NCBI RefSeq assembly: GCF_025399895.1
Contig: NZ_JAODUA010000014.1
Coordinates: forward strand, 157,637-221,636
From: Streptomyces sp. ASQP_92
Lineage (GTDB): Bacteria > Actinomycetota > Actinomycetes > Streptomycetales > Streptomycetaceae
Direction of reading: 5' to 3'
Length of the DNA stretch: 64,000 bases
Shown here: in pieces, positions 9,266 to 16,752 of the stretch
Layout of the letters: each line of letters opens with the position of its first letter
Numbering within the stretch: the first letter of the stretch is position 1
Notes under the pieces: generated by a model
Told to the model about the DNA's origin: nothing
Database searches by the model: none
Seen by the model: the letters and a program-made list of their open reading frames with translations, nothing else
Translations under genes and position numbers: made by a program

Positions 9266-9768
9266 GCGCATCGGCGGTCCCGCCGCGATGACGCGCCGGG
9301 CGTCCGGCCCCAGCGGTCGGACGTTCGGCACCCGCCGTCGCCGGTGAGGACGGCCCGGCGACTGACGACGACCAGTACGGCTGACCTCGTCCGGTCAGGA
9401 ACGGACGCCTCGACGGGAAAGGCGCCGGCCCTGGCTCCGATGGCCCCTGTCCCGGGGCGCCCAGCCCGGCCGGGTCCGCCCCCCCTCGCCCCAGCCCGGA
9501 CCGTTCGGTACCTCCAACTCCCGTGCGTGTCAGAGGAGTTCAGCGGCCCCTCCGGGCGCTCTCGCGGCGCGGACGGTCCCGGAACCGACCCGCCTGAGGG
9601 ACGATTCCCACACCGCCGCACCAGTCCCCACCCGCCCGTCCCCGCCGAGGAGTACGGTTGAGGCATCGGGAGCACTTCGCACTCCGGCCTTCACGCCTAC
9701 GTCGTTCCCGGTGAGCCAAAACACCGGGTGTCGTCCCTGGACATTGCCCCCGGAGACAGGTCCGCGCC
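9266..9768. other. Intergenic, about 500 bases
   Basis: No conserved reading frame was recognised on either strand. This interval carries the promoter region of the DUF5994 gene that starts at 9769. Nothing else stands out by eye. Confidence 0.45.
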
Positions 9769-10332
9769 ATGTCCGCGACCACGCCCGACCGGCACTTCCC
9801 GCAGCGCGAACTCTCCGCGCGCGTTGCACTGAAAGCACCCGGCGCCTCCCCCGGACTTCTGGACGGTGCCTGGTGGCCCCGCTCCCGCGACCTGTTGCGT
9901 GAACTGCCCGCGCTGATCGACGTATTGGACCCGCGCTGGGCCCGGATCACTCACATCTCCGTGAATCCCCGACTCTGGCCCGTCGTCCCGCGAAAGATCC
10001 CCGTGACCGGACACGTGGTGAAGGCCGGCTGGTTCAAGGCCGAGCAGGATCCGCACAAGCTGCTCCTGCTGTCCTACACGGCCGGACGCTGGGACCTCCT
10101 CGTCGTCCCACCGGAGACCCCCGCCCCCGCGGCCGCTCGGCTGATGGCCGCCGCGACCGACGGCACCGGCCCCCAGCTCACCGCGAGCGGCCTGATGGCC
10201 GCGGAGGCGGCCCGCCACGACACGACGGCCGTCGACCGGATCCAGGACCGCGAGGAGGCGTGGGAGTACGAGGGCGGCGCCTCCTCGACCTACGCCGTCA
10301 TCCCGGTCAGTCGCCTGCCGGTGGGGATGTGA
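9769..10332 (+). CDS. DUF5994 family protein (first copy)
   Basis: A 187-residue soluble protein. Its core matches the DUF5994 pattern of actinomycetes: LDGAWWPRSRDLLRELPAL (31-49), the region WARITHISVNPRLWP, then GHVVKAGWFKAEQDPHKLLL and GRWDLLVVPPET (about 126-137). The shared features with the gene at 12123 (GAWWPRS, WDLLVVPP) show the two are paralogues. The C-terminal 50 residues are variable, polar and probably flexible. Start at ATG 9769. It overlaps or abuts the small membrane protein gene that follows. DUF5994 has no defined biochemical role; in Streptomyces these genes tend to sit beside GAF-ANTAR, USP or other stress genes, as here. Confidence 0.8.
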   Translation: MSATTPDRHFPQRELSARVALKAPGASPGLLDGAWWPRSRDLLRELPALIDVLDPRWARITHISVNPRLWPVVPRKIPVTGHVVKAGWFKAEQDPHKLLLLSYTAGRWDLLVVPPETPAPAAARLMAAATDGTGPQLTASGLMAAEAARHDTTAVDRIQDREEAWEYEGGASSTYAVIPVSRLPVGM

Positions 10333-10337
10333 CCGCC

Positions 10338-10604
10338 ATGGCCACGGCCCTGACCATCGTCATCACCCTGCTTCTGATCGCCGCCGCGGCACGCGTGATC
10401 CACCTCCTCAACGCCCAGCACTCCCAGAGGATCGCGCTGCACCACTACGGCCGCTTCCAGCCGGCCGGCCGAGGAACGCGCGGCAGCCCGGCACGACCGG
10501 CTCCTGGCGTGGCCGAGCCGTCCGCCGCTTCCACCCACCGCGACCAGCGTGACTCAAGCCCTCGGCGGCCTCGGCGGCGCGTCCGCCAGGAGCCCGGCCG
10601 TTGA
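10338..10604 (+). CDS. Small single-pass membrane protein (88 aa)
   Basis: From the ATG at 10338 the product starts MATALTIVITLLLIAAAARV, one transmembrane helix at about residues 3-20, followed by a basic, proline/arginine-rich cytoplasmic tail of low complexity. An alternative GTG at 10329 overlaps the stop codon of the DUF5994 gene (GTGA), which would couple translation. A GGTGGGG sequence sits at the right distance for the ATG. No family recognised. It lies between a DUF5994 gene and the slipin gene and is probably in their operon. Confidence 0.5.
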   Translation: MATALTIVITLLLIAAAARVIHLLNAQHSQRIALHHYGRFQPAGRGTRGSPARPAPGVAEPSAASTHRDQRDSSPRRPRRRVRQEPGR

Positions 10605-10686
10605 TCAGCGCCCCGTCCACGCGGTCCACGCTCCTTCCGCGGCTCCCGCTCGGGCCCAGTGAACCCTCATCCATGGGAGCGCCACC

Positions 10687-11559
10687 ATGTCGCTTGTGAT
10701 CTCGCTCGGCATCGTCATCGCCCTGCTCCTTCTCCTGGGGCTGGCCCTGACTCTCAAGATCGTCAAACAGTACGAGCAAGGGGTGCTCTTCCGGCTCGGC
10801 CGGCTGGCCGGCACCCGTGGCCCGGGGCTGCGGACGATCATTCCGTTCGTCGACGTCCTGCACCGGGTCTCGCTGCGCATCGTCACCATGCCGATCCAGT
10901 CGCAGGGCATCATCACCCGCGACAACGTCAGCGTCGACGTATCGGCCGTGGCCTACTTCCGCGTCGTGGACGCCGTGAAATCGGTCATCGCCATCGAGAA
11001 CGTGCACGCCGCGATCAACCAGATCGCACAGACCACCCTGCGTAAGGTCGTGGGCCAGCACACCCTGGACGAGACGCTGTCGGAGACCGACCGCATCAAC
11101 CTGGGCATCCGCGAGATCCTCGACGTGGCGACCGCCGAGTGGGGTGTGGAAGTCACGCTGGTGGAGCTCAAGGACATCCAGCTGCCCGACAGCATGAAGC
11201 GCGCGATGGCCCGGCAAGCCGAGGCCGAACGCGAGAAGCGCGCCAAAATCATCAACGCCGAGGGCGAATCGCTCGCCGCGGCAGCGCTCGGGGACGCCTC
11301 CGACACCATGATGGCCCACCCCCTGGCACTCCAACTCCGCAATCTGCAAAGCCTCGTGGAGATCGGCGTCGACAAGAACACCACCGTCGTCTTCCCCGCG
11401 CCCCTGATGAGCACCATCGGCGAACTGGGCGCCTTCCTCAACAGGGAAGCCGCGGCCGCGGCACTGCCGTCGACTCCGCACCCCGTCGACCTCGCCAAGG
11501 CCGCCGGGACCCCGGGTCCGAACCTCAACGGATCCGGCCCGCTCCCCCAGAACAACTGA
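10687..11559 (+). CDS. Slipin (stomatin/prohibitin, SPFH/Band 7) membrane protein
   Basis: A 290-residue SPFH-domain protein. Residues 3-25 form an N-terminal membrane hairpin or helix. The Band 7 domain follows (about 28-180), with VKQYEQGVLFRLGRL, ITRDNVSVDVSAVAYF and the slipin signature AWGVEVTLVELKDIQL (here EWGVEVTLVELKDIQL). A coiled-coil AEREKRAKIINAEGE segment drives oligomerisation. These proteins organise membrane microdomains and act as scaffolds for proteases or transporters. Many slipin genes are paired with an NfeD protease gene; none is adjacent here. It sits between two DUF5994 paralogues. Confidence 0.93.
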   Translation: MSLVISLGIVIALLLLLGLALTLKIVKQYEQGVLFRLGRLAGTRGPGLRTIIPFVDVLHRVSLRIVTMPIQSQGIITRDNVSVDVSAVAYFRVVDAVKSVIAIENVHAAINQIAQTTLRKVVGQHTLDETLSETDRINLGIREILDVATAEWGVEVTLVELKDIQLPDSMKRAMARQAEAEREKRAKIINAEGESLAAAALGDASDTMMAHPLALQLRNLQSLVEIGVDKNTTVVFPAPLMSTIGELGAFLNREAAAAALPSTPHPVDLAKAAGTPGPNLNGSGPLPQNN

Positions 11560-12122
11560 CCCCCTGCGCCTCGCTCTCCTGGCCCCAGCCCCGGCCTGTC
11601 CGACCGCAGCGCCCGCGCCCCGGCAAGGAGCCGACGTGTCTGACCAATCCCTCCCGTCGCCCGCCGTCCGCCCTCCGCCAGACGCCTCCCGCGTCCGGAG
11701 CACGACGGGAAGCCGCGATGTCCGGCCGCAGGCCCCCGTAGCCCGCGTCTCACGTTGGAGGCGGACGCCTGCGCGCGGCGCCCACCAGCGCGATCGACGC
11801 ATACCCCTGCTCGTCCTCGAGGCCGGTGGTCGGCCGACGCACGAACGGGTGTGGGGACGCCTCGTCCACCCGTCGTCCCGCCGACGGGACGACGGCACGA
11901 GCACCGCCCGGGGATGACGACCGGTTTCGGCCGCGGGTTCGCCCATGGAGACTCCCCTGGCACCGCTCACGCCCGGCATGGCGTAGACCGGGGCAGGACA
12001 TTTCCTTTCCCGTCATCCGTCTGCTCGAACGCGTCTGCGCGCACGAGGCCCGCCCGACCCCACACCCGACCGCGCCGAACCCACCGCTGAACCATCTCCT
12101 CCGACCGAAGGGCCCGAATCCC
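11560..12122. other. Intergenic, about 560 bases
   Basis: A GTG at 11636 is preceded by AAGGAG and opens a 93-codon frame to 11917, but its translation is arginine/proline-rich and unlike any family I know, so I do not call a gene. The rest shows nothing recognisable. The end carries the promoter and leader of the second DUF5994 gene. Confidence 0.35.
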
Positions 12123-12563
12123 ATGACCACCACACTTCCCTCCCCTTCGTCCCTTCTGCCGGTACGCCTGCGCCTGATGCCACCCGGCGGCGGCCCCCGC
12201 CGCGTCGACGGCGCATGGTGGCCCCGCTCGGACGATCTGACCGTCGAACTGCCCCGTCTGGTAAGCGCGTTGCCCCACTCGTGGCCGCAAATAGCCCACG
12301 CCACCGTCAACGCGGCCCTCTGGTCGTCCTTCCCGGGCCGGCTCCTCGTGGCCAACCACGTGATCGAACTGCACCATGCCGCCGGACGGTCCACCCCGGA
12401 AACGATCTGCCTGCTCGCCCCCGGTAGAGGCCGCTGGGACCTGCTCGTCGTTCCACCCCGCACCGACAGGGCCGAGGCCCTGCGCCTCCTGTCCGCCGCG
12501 GACGGCGACGCCCCTTCCACCCGAGGGAGCCTCTTCCCGCGCGAGTCGGCCCATGGGGCATGA
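12123..12563 (+). CDS. DUF5994 family protein (second copy)
   Basis: A 146-residue protein, a shorter paralogue of the gene at 9769. Shared elements are VDGAWWPRSDDLTVELPRL (28-46), a WPQIAHATVNAALW segment, VANHVIELHH, and GRWDLLVVPP (about 108-117). It lacks the variable C-terminal extension of the first copy. It replaces the EQDPHKLLLL segment with RSTPETICLLAPG. The ATG at 12123 marks where family similarity begins; the frame is open upstream but not conserved. The nearby GAF-ANTAR pair begins 290 bases downstream on the same strand. Function unknown. Confidence 0.75.
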   Translation: MTTTLPSPSSLLPVRLRLMPPGGGPRRVDGAWWPRSDDLTVELPRLVSALPHSWPQIAHATVNAALWSSFPGRLLVANHVIELHHAAGRSTPETICLLAPGRGRWDLLVVPPRTDRAEALRLLSAADGDAPSTRGSLFPRESAHGA

Positions 12564-12852
12564 AGTCGGGCCCGAGCAGGGCTGCGTCGTCTTCGGCCGC
12601 CCCTCGGGCAGGCATACCGAGACCGGTTCGACCGCCGACGGGCGGCTCTGTTCGCCGTCCGTCCGTGGCCCACGCCGGTCGGGGCGGCCGGGTGCGCCTG
12701 GTCTACACTCGAGGGAGTATCCCCCTGCTGCTCGCAGGGACCGGCCTCGCCGAGTTGTCTCCTCCCTTCGCCGGCGTCCGGGACACGTGTTTCGACAGGC
12801 GTTCCGCCGCGCACGCGCAGCCTGTCGGCCGACGGAAAGCGGGCACGTTGTA

Positions 12853-13551
12853 GTGGTAAGCGAGCGAGCCACCGAGGTTTTGCGCGAACTCCGATCGGAT
12901 GCCCGCACGGACGCTCAGCTGGCTGCTCTGTGCGCCCGTCTGTTGGACGCCGAGGGCCTGGCCGTCTCTCTGGTCCTGGACAGGGGACATACGGAGCTGG
13001 TGTGGTGCCACGGCACCGTCTCGTCCCGGTTCGAGGACCTTCAGTTCACGCTGGGCGAGGGGCCGGCACCTGACGCTCTCACCTCCGGCCGGCCGGTGCA
13101 GGTGCCCGACCTCGCCCGGGTACGGACCGGACGGTGGCCGGCCCTGCTGGCAGCACTGGAGGGCCTGCCGGTGCGGGCGGTGTTCGCCTTTCCCCTCGTG
13201 CTCGGTGCCATCACGGTAGGCGTCATGACCGCGGTGCGCTCTCGGCCCCTGCCGCTGTCCGGGGAGCAGGCCGACGACGCCACCGCGGTGGCCCGGCTCC
13301 TGACCGCGCGGTTCCTGGGCGGCGAACACGACACCCCGCAGGTCCTGCACCGGGCGGTGGTCCATCAGGCCACCGGAATGATCAGCGTGCAGCTCGGGCG
13401 GCCACTGGCCGAGGCGCTGATGCGGCTGCGCGCCTTCGCGTACGCCCATGACCGGCCGATCACCGAGGTCGCGCAGGACGTGGTGGCCAGACGGCTGCGA
13501 TTCAAGGACGATGAGACCGGGCCCCACGTGCCCGTCAGGGATAGGGGATGA
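12853..13551 (+). CDS. GAF-ANTAR domain RNA-binding regulator (first of pair)
   Basis: The 232-residue product starts at a GTG (VVSERATEVLREL). Residues about 15-155 resemble a GAF ligand-sensing domain (GEGPAPDALTSGRPVQVPDL, VRAVFAFPLVLGAITVGVMT). Residues about 170-220 form an ANTAR helix bundle (HQATGMISVQLG, ALMRLRAFAYAHDRPI). ANTAR domains bind paired hairpins in nascent mRNA and cause antitermination. The gene ends in ATGA shared with the next GAF-ANTAR gene, so the two are translationally coupled. The frame extends well upstream, but similarity begins only here; the GTG lacks a strong ribosome binding site, so the start is the least certain part. Confidence 0.8.
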   Translation: MVSERATEVLRELRSDARTDAQLAALCARLLDAEGLAVSLVLDRGHTELVWCHGTVSSRFEDLQFTLGEGPAPDALTSGRPVQVPDLARVRTGRWPALLAALEGLPVRAVFAFPLVLGAITVGVMTAVRSRPLPLSGEQADDATAVARLLTARFLGGEHDTPQVLHRAVVHQATGMISVQLGRPLAEALMRLRAFAYAHDRPITEVAQDVVARRLRFKDDETGPHVPVRDRG

Positions 13552-14279
13552 GTGTCATGGGCCGCGAGCAGCGTCTGGCGGAGGTTTTCGTGGAGTTGGC
13601 GGACTCCCTGATCGATGACTTCGATGTCATCGAATTCCTCCAGGGCCTCTCCGTACGATGTGTCGAACTCCTCGGGATTTCGGCGGCCGGCATCATGCTG
13701 GGTGACGAGCACGGCGAACTCCACACCATCGCCGCCTCCGACGAGAACACCCGCCTCCTGGAGCTCTTCGCCATCCAGCACGACCAGGGCCCCTGCGTGG
13801 ACACCTTCCGCAGCGGTCTCCAGCGCACCAACATCGACCTCACGGACCCGAAGGCCGCCTCCGCCTTCCCGCACTTCGCCCAGCAGGCGCAGAAGAACGG
13901 CTTCGTCGTCACCCACGCCCTGCCCCTGCGGCTACGGACCCGGGTCGTGGGCGCGATGAACCTCTTCCAGACCCAGCCCGGCACAATCACCGCGGAGCAC
14001 ACCGCGCTCGCCCAGGCGCTGGCCGACATCGCCACCATCGCGATCCTTCAGCAGCGCACCCTGGAACAGACCTACGTCGAGCGCGACCAGCTCCAGGCGG
14101 CACTCACGAGCCGGATCGTCATCGAACAGGCCAAGGGCATCCTCGCCGAACGGTGGAACACCAGCCCCGACGACGCCTTCAACCGCTTCCGCGCCCACGC
14201 CCGTAGTCAGGGCCTGCGCATGTCCGACCTCGCCCGCCAGATCGTCGACGGCGTCCCCGGACACAGCGCCCTGTCCTGA
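13548..14279 (+). CDS. GAF-ANTAR domain RNA-binding regulator (second of pair)
   Basis: A 243-residue protein. The N-terminal GAF domain (about 10-165) contains LQGLSVRCVELLGISAAGIM, the GPCVDTFRSG segment and LPLRLRTRVVGAMNLF. The ANTAR domain (about 175-232) contains RIVIEQAKGILAERW and the conserved-helix alanines and aromatics RFRAHARSQGLRMSDLARQI. It begins inside the stop codon of the preceding GAF-ANTAR gene (ATGA overlap). The unusual head-to-tail pairing suggests the two act as a heterodimer or sense different ligands; this is inference. It ends about 470 bases before a strong terminator-like hairpin. Confidence 0.9.
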   Translation: MSVMGREQRLAEVFVELADSLIDDFDVIEFLQGLSVRCVELLGISAAGIMLGDEHGELHTIAASDENTRLLELFAIQHDQGPCVDTFRSGLQRTNIDLTDPKAASAFPHFAQQAQKNGFVVTHALPLRLRTRVVGAMNLFQTQPGTITAEHTALAQALADIATIAILQQRTLEQTYVERDQLQAALTSRIVIEQAKGILAERWNTSPDDAFNRFRAHARSQGLRMSDLARQIVDGVPGHSALS

Positions 14280-14360
14280 GGCCGGCCGTCCCACCACAAC
14301 GGGCCGTCTGCCGCCGACCATCCCCCATCACGAAGACCCCGCCACCGGCTGTTTCTCACC

Positions 14361-14389
14361 ATGGAGCTCCATGGAGCTCCATGAGCTCC
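14361..14389. repeat. Tandem 10-bp repeat ATGGAGCTCC, 2.9 copies
   Basis: Two exact copies of ATGGAGCTCC are followed by a third copy lacking one G (ATGAGCTCC). Each unit contains the palindrome GGAGCTCC, so the array can also fold on itself. It is in the intergenic region 80 bases after the GAF-ANTAR pair. Confidence 0.8.
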
Positions 14390-14750
14390 TGCCGGGCGCT
14401 GCCGGGGCATGTGGCCCGTACAACGGCTCACTTCCACCTGTTCCACGTGCCCACTTCGACTTCGCCGGTCCGCCGTGAACCTGGCCGGTCGCGCACTATC
14501 CGGATCCGTCCTTCCGCTTTACGGTGGATGGGCAGGCGCATACCGGGGCTCATACCAGTCAGCCCCGACGGCTCCCAGACCCCGAGCCCGTAAGACCACA
14601 AGGCCCGGCCGGAGCCGCAGCGCACACGTTCTGCGGCCCAGCCTCCAGGGCCCTCAGTGGCAGGACCCGGGGGTTCTCCCGCAACCCCACTCCGCCGCTC
14701 AGGACCCGCGCGTGGGCTACGACGAGGGGGAGCCTCGCATCCCACGCGCG

Positions 14751-14789
14751 TCCAGGGGCCGCCGCCCCTGAGCGGCGGCGGCCCCTGGA
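14751..14789. terminator. Strong bidirectional hairpin terminator
   Basis: A 16-bp perfect stem (TCCAGGGGCCGCCGCC at 14751-14766 with its complement at 14774-14789) closes a 7-base loop. It stands between two convergent GAF-ANTAR transcription units, the expected place for a bidirectional terminator. No U-tract follows, which is usual in Streptomyces. Confidence 0.8.
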
Positions 14790-14864
14790 CCCTCACCATC
14801 CAGCCGCGAGGACCTGCCCGAAGTCGACGTCCCGCCCTCGATCCGCGACCGCGTGCTGGCCCGG

Positions 14865-15590
14865 TCAGCCAGGCGGAGTGTCTCGGTCTTCCTCAAGACG
14901 GAGCCGTCCGGCAAGGATGTCGCGGGCGACGTCTTCGAGGAGCCGGCGGTTGCTGAAGGCATGGGCACGCATACGGGCCAGAGCGTCGGCCACGGGCACC
15001 CTGCTCGCTTCGGAGGCCGCACCCGCCGCTTGGTGCACGATGGGCGGATAGCCGACCGGGCCCTCCTCCGGGGCCGCCTGTTCCCAGCCGATCAACGCGG
15101 GGTGAGCGTCAAGGGCGAGCAGCGCGAGGACCCGGGCGTAGGCTTCGATCCTGCTGAGGTCCGCCTCACTGAGGACGGCACGGGTGGTGTGGTAGAGGTC
15201 CATGGCACCGACCGGGACACCATTGCCGACGAGCAGCGGCACGGCCACCACGCTGCGGATGCCCAGCTCGCCGGCCGTCCGCACGAACACCGGCCACTGT
15301 CCCGAGCTGGAATGCACCTCCACCTCTACGACGCTGCGTTGCCTGTAGGCCGCGGTGCACGGGCCCTCCCCCGCCACGAGCTGCGCGTCCTCCAACCGGT
15401 AGCTGCGGTCGTCGGCGGCGTAGGCCACGGTCCTGATCCGGCCCCCGGTGATCAGACTGACCCCGAGCCCGTCCGCGCCCACGTCTTCGAGACACGCGGC
15501 CCCGGCGGAGGGCAACGCCACCGGCCGGCCCGCGCTGCTCGCGACATCGACAACGCGTTTCCATGCCGCGGTGTTCTGCCGGACATCCAT
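14865..15590 (-). CDS. GAF-ANTAR domain RNA-binding regulator (third copy)
   Basis: A 241-residue protein starting MDVRQNTAAWKRVVD. The GAF domain (about 10-155) includes LVAGEGPCTAAYRQRSVVEV and VVAVPLLVGNGVPVGAMDLY. The C-terminal ANTAR-like segment (about 180-232) reads PPIVHQAAGAASEASRVPV and ARMRAHAFSNRRLLEDVARD. The GPCTAAY stretch matches the loop GPCVDTF of the gene at 13548. ATG 15590 follows a GGGGG-rich ribosome binding site; the longer frame upstream is not conserved. It is convergent with the GAF-ANTAR pair. The ANTAR part lacks some hydrophobic positions of the other two, so RNA binding is likely but not certain. Confidence 0.85.
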   Translation of the reverse strand: MDVRQNTAAWKRVVDVASSAGRPVALPSAGAACLEDVGADGLGVSLITGGRIRTVAYAADDRSYRLEDAQLVAGEGPCTAAYRQRSVVEVEVHSSSGQWPVFVRTAGELGIRSVVAVPLLVGNGVPVGAMDLYHTTRAVLSEADLSRIEAYARVLALLALDAHPALIGWEQAAPEEGPVGYPPIVHQAAGAASEASRVPVADALARMRAHAFSNRRLLEDVARDILAGRLRLEEDRDTPPG

Positions 15591-15901
15591 GACGCAACCC
15601 CCATGCCATCCCGGAGCGCGGCCGAACCACCCGCTCACTCGCCGTACACACAAGCTTAGGCCTCGCAGCCGCCGCCCAGCGGACGCGAACCCGGCCCACA
15701 ACCGCGCCCGGCAGACGGCCGGGCGCGGTTGTGGCCGAAGTACGTGCCGGTGCCAGGCCGAGCGGGCCGGTGATGCGCTCCCCCCTGCACTCGCTCTCCT
15801 TCCGGCGCCGAATGCGAGAGCTCGGGACTGCGCGGAGAGGGCGCTTCCGACTCCGCCGCTCACCCCACCCACACAGCCACCCCTCCCGTCACTCCCGCAG
15901 C
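15591..15901. other. Intergenic with a hairpin and duplicated flank
   Basis: Holds the promoter of the third GAF-ANTAR gene and a 17-bp hairpin (15696-15734). From about 15805 the sequence is recognisably related to the DNA downstream of the intact pirin gene (about 26810-26908). No gene seen. Confidence 0.55.
15696..15734. terminator. 17-bp stem hairpin terminator
   Basis: CCACAACCGCGCCCGGC at 15696-15712 pairs perfectly with 15718-15734 across a 5-base loop. It lies about 170 bases beyond the stop codon of the pirin remnant on the minus strand, so it may have terminated that gene. Confidence 0.75.
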
Positions 15902-16062
15902 TCAGCGCACCCTCCCCCGCGGCTTCAGCGGCACCCCCGGCAACTCGGGAGCCGGGATGGGCGCGCCGTCGTACCCCTTCACCTCACCGAACCTCGACCC
16001 CGTCATCCAGTCCGAACGGGCCTGCTGGATCTCCTCGTTGGTGCGGCCGACGAAGTTCCACG
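15902..16062 (-). pseudogene. 3'-end remnant of a pirin gene
   Basis: On the minus strand, about 52 codons read WNFVGRTNEEIQQARSDWM and then GSRFGEVKGYDGAPIPAPEL, with a C-terminus PLKPRGRVR before TGA at 15904-15902. This matches the last 52 codons of the intact pirin gene at 26909-27874 with only a few substitutions, and the similarity continues downstream of the stop. It breaks abruptly at the WNF codons, where unrelated sequence begins. So this is a truncated second copy or a duplicated 3' fragment. No upstream pirin sequence remains adjacent. Confidence 0.85.
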
Positions 16063-16089
16063 GTCACTGCGTGCACGAGATAGACCAGT

Positions 16090-16315
16090 TGCCTCGCAGG
16101 CTCGATGTCCTCAGTCACCCAGCTAGCATCTCGCCAAGCTGCGGCGGACCGGATCATCGAGCTAGGTCCGATGCTCGCCCTCCAGCCGCGCGAGCGGTTC
16201 GCGAAGGATACTGTCCTGATCGTGGACGGCAGCTATCCGGGCACCAGGCGTGTGATGCCCCGTCGGCGCCAAGCAGGTCCGCGCCCGGGTCGAGCACGTC
16301 TTCGCCCGCGAAACG
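16090..16315 (+). pseudogene. IS5-like transposase remnant (internally deleted)
   Basis: The first piece (about 16105-16245) reads RIIELGPMLALQPRERFA and VLIVDGSYPGTR, resembling the start of the DDE domain of IS5-family transposases (the hydrophobic VDG segment holds the first catalytic Asp). The second piece, in another frame (16268-16312), reads AKQVRARVEHVFARETP, which resembles the RARVEHVFA motif near the C-terminus of the same enzymes. Most of the catalytic core is missing between the two. No inverted terminal repeats were found, so boundaries are approximate. Confidence 0.55.
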
Positions 16316-16752
16316 CCGTGCGCCCCTGGTGAGGGGTGAGATCAGGCCACTTCAGGAAACGTGTTCCCTTTGCGCGGGCGCTGGACGACGCGTTCCGGTT
16401 CACAGCCACCTCACATACTCCATCTGCCCTGTGCACGCTCGGCCTCGTTCCGGAACGCGTCGACTCCAGCATCGGAGGGCGCGGGGTTTCAACATATTCC
16501 CTGTGCTGTTGTCAGTCCCCCTGCTTAGGGTTGGCGTTCGCGTGCACGGAATCTTCACCAACTGACGTGCACGCGGCTCATCGGCGGCCGGGGGGCTGCG
16601 TTGCCCAGGGGAGGGTTCTGTTGTCATGCCGTCGCGGTGTTGCACGGGCGTTCGTCTGCAGGGCCAGCGCCAGCGCGTGGTCACCGCGGGCTGTGCCCGC
16701 TGTTGGCCAGCTCCTGGTCGTCGTCCTGTGAACGACGAATCAAGGATGCTCT
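16316..16752. other. Intergenic, about 440 bases upstream of the toxin gene
   Basis: No gene recognised. It is less GC-biased than its surroundings. The motif TCAACATATTCCCT at about 16492-16505 is identical to one just upstream of the intact pirin start codon (27882-27895), and may be a leftover of a pirin promoter. The last 150 bases must hold the toxin gene promoter. Confidence 0.4.

Larger units (their letters stand above)
14280..14864. other. Convergent intergenic region, about 585 bases
   Basis: Lies between the plus-strand GAF-ANTAR pair and a convergent GAF-ANTAR gene. It holds a short tandem repeat (14361-14389) and a long hairpin (14751-14789). I see no gene in it. Confidence 0.6.

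Noticed and set aside
8228..9331. 367-codon minus-strand frame across the broken PRC-barrel gene
   Set aside because: It opposes the conserved PRC-barrel sequence; the frame's translation is unlike any protein.
10408..11979. 523-codon minus-strand frame over the slipin gene
   Set aside because: Antisense shadow; the slipin sequence is unmistakable.
16105..16332. A real 75-codon gene at 16105
   Set aside because: Its second half is out of frame with the transposase C-terminal motif next to it; better explained as a deleted IS remnant.
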